Positions 63,408-64,000 of a DNA stretch of 64,000 bases are shown piece after piece. Both the position numbers and the translations under genes were made by a program. The notes below the pieces were generated by a model. It was not told where the DNA came from. It did not search any database and was given only the letters and a program-made list of their open reading frames with translations. Each line of letters starts with the position of its first letter. Positions within the stretch are counted from its first letter, which is position 1. Source of the stretch: Streptomyces sp. 11x1 (GTDB taxonomy: Bacteria > Actinomycetota > Actinomycetes > Streptomycetales > Streptomycetaceae); the NCBI RefSeq assembly GCF_032598905.1, contig NZ_CP122458.1, forward strand, positions 3,348,001-3,412,000, read 5' to 3'.

Positions 63408-63733
63408 TCAGTTCGAAGGCGTGAAGTCGGCGGAGTGATCGAGGTGGAACACGGAGCCCGGAACCGTCGGAGTCCAACCCTCACGCAGGGCAAGCCGAAC
63501 AGCACCAACACCAAACGGCACTACCGGGTCAGTCTCGCGACCGGTCCAGTTGCTCGGATGCGGCTGGTCGGTGGTGACCAGAAGGGTCGTACCCGGAGTG
63601 TCCGCATGCTCGACCACGAATATGCACGGTGAACAGGCCAACCTTGGGCATACGTAGGCCTGCCTCGCAGGCGCCAGCGGCAGGCCGTGCCGTCGACGAC
63701 GATCCGTCGTGATCCCTTGCGGACCAGCGCCAT
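63408..63733 (-). pseudogene. Small conserved actinobacterial protein gene with frameshift
   Basis: Two frames join to one protein-like sequence. From the ATG at 63733 (MALVRKGSRRIVVDGTACRW, then RLRGRPTYAQG) the frame is lost near 63645; the other frame continues CIFVVEHADTPGTTLLVTTD and ends HLDHSADFTPSN at 63408. Streptomyces carries small proteins of unknown function with this order (VDG-x-YRWRLR-RP-Y, then VEHAD-PGT-LVVTTDQPHPSNW). One missing base in the run CCCAAGGTTGG explains the break, so it is either a pseudogene or a sequencing error. Confidence 0.6.
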
Positions 63734-64000
63734 GGCACCCACCCCAAGAGCGACGATGCTAGCGAACTCGGTCCCGCCGTCCGTCTCAGTTTCCGTCTCA
63801 TTCAGCGCCGTTCGTGGCCGTTCAGACGGGACCCGAGGCGGCAGCCGCTCAGGCGACCGACCGCCCATGAACGCAGGTGAACGGCCCCGTCCGAGGCCTC
63901 CGAGACCACCACCACAGTTGGAAAGCGTGCGGGTCTGTTCCGTCTCCGGCGTAGACGCCGGGCCGTAGGGTCACCTGCCCGTCAGGGGTGACGCCGACGG
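63734..64000. other. Window end, nothing recognised
   Basis: 267 bases upstream of the broken small gene, presumably its promoter region. No ORF that I would defend. Confidence 0.3.

Noticed and set aside
63035..63514. 159-codon minus-strand ORF
   Set aside because: Arg/Ser/Cys-rich without conserved pattern and overlapping the more convincing broken gene at 63408-63733.

Overview
The window is high-GC actinobacterial chromosome, almost certainly Streptomyces. It shows GC-rich third codon positions, GTG and TTG starts, and the gene order nucS - STAS - 3-hydroxybutyryl-CoA dehydrogenase - adenosyltransferase - atpCDGAHFEBI - glyA - ptp - sua5 - prmC - prfA - rpmE - LCP - rho - thrB - thrC - hom - lysA - response regulator - tRNA-Arg, which is familiar from the S. 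coelicolor SCO535x-SCO539x core region. No rRNA or CRISPR array was seen.

Layout. Positions 1-11 kb carry the end of a luciferase-like oxidoreductase, nucS followed at once by a 216-bp MITE-like element, a MerR/DUF3291 divergent pair around a 45-bp palindrome, a membrane-anchored NTPase, a STAS protein, a 3-hydroxybutyryl-CoA dehydrogenase, a cobalamin adenosyltransferase and two small membrane genes. Positions 10.3-19 kb are more accessory: a NarL-type two-component system, a secreted CBM2-FnIII-GH18 chitinase with DasR-like operator repeats, a run of IPT/TIG-repeat proteins with an amidase-like protein, and a secreted beta-helix protein. Positions 19.3-27.8 kb hold DUF2550 and the full F1Fo ATP synthase operon with its terminator. 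Positions 28-34.8 kb hold polyprenyl-phosphate glycosyltransferase, glyA, ptp, sua5, a 19-codon coupling ORF, prmC, prfA and rpmE. An IS630 element with an A7 frameshift site sits exactly in the stop codon of the next gene, an LCP cell-wall ligase. A trypsin-like protease with FG-GAP repeats, rho, thrB, thrC, hom, lysA, an ArgS-like protein without a catalytic domain and a response regulator follow up to tRNA-Arg(CCG).

From the tRNA-Arg onward (49.7 kb to the end) the DNA is mobile. An actinomycete integrative and conjugative element (AICE) reads leftward from a tyrosine integrase: xis, RepSA-type rep, SpdD and two tiny transfer ORFs, a DUF2637 spread protein, an FtsK/TraB translocase, an SCO3933-type protein, a PP2C-like phosphatase translationally coupled to a sigma-like HTH protein, an anti-sigma-type ATPase and an XRE/DUF5753 regulator. 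Six copies of a TCTAG-N-CTAGA type palindrome mark its promoters and suggest one shared repressor. Beyond it lie two very strong hairpins, an IS110 element, scrambled IS5-family remnants, a lower-GC pair of membrane-protein genes and a frameshifted small gene. No right attachment site was recognised, so the end of the element is unresolved.

How the parts work together: the core genes cover energy (ATP synthase), translation termination and tRNA modification (prfA, prmC, sua5, rpmE), the aspartate-family amino acids (hom, thrC, thrB, lysA), transcription termination (rho) and envelope biogenesis (LCP, polyprenyl-phosphate transferase). The mobile part carries its own replication, transfer and regulation. 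The best candidate for an undescribed system is the AICE regulon: shared operators plus the HTH-phosphatase-ATPase signalling cassette.
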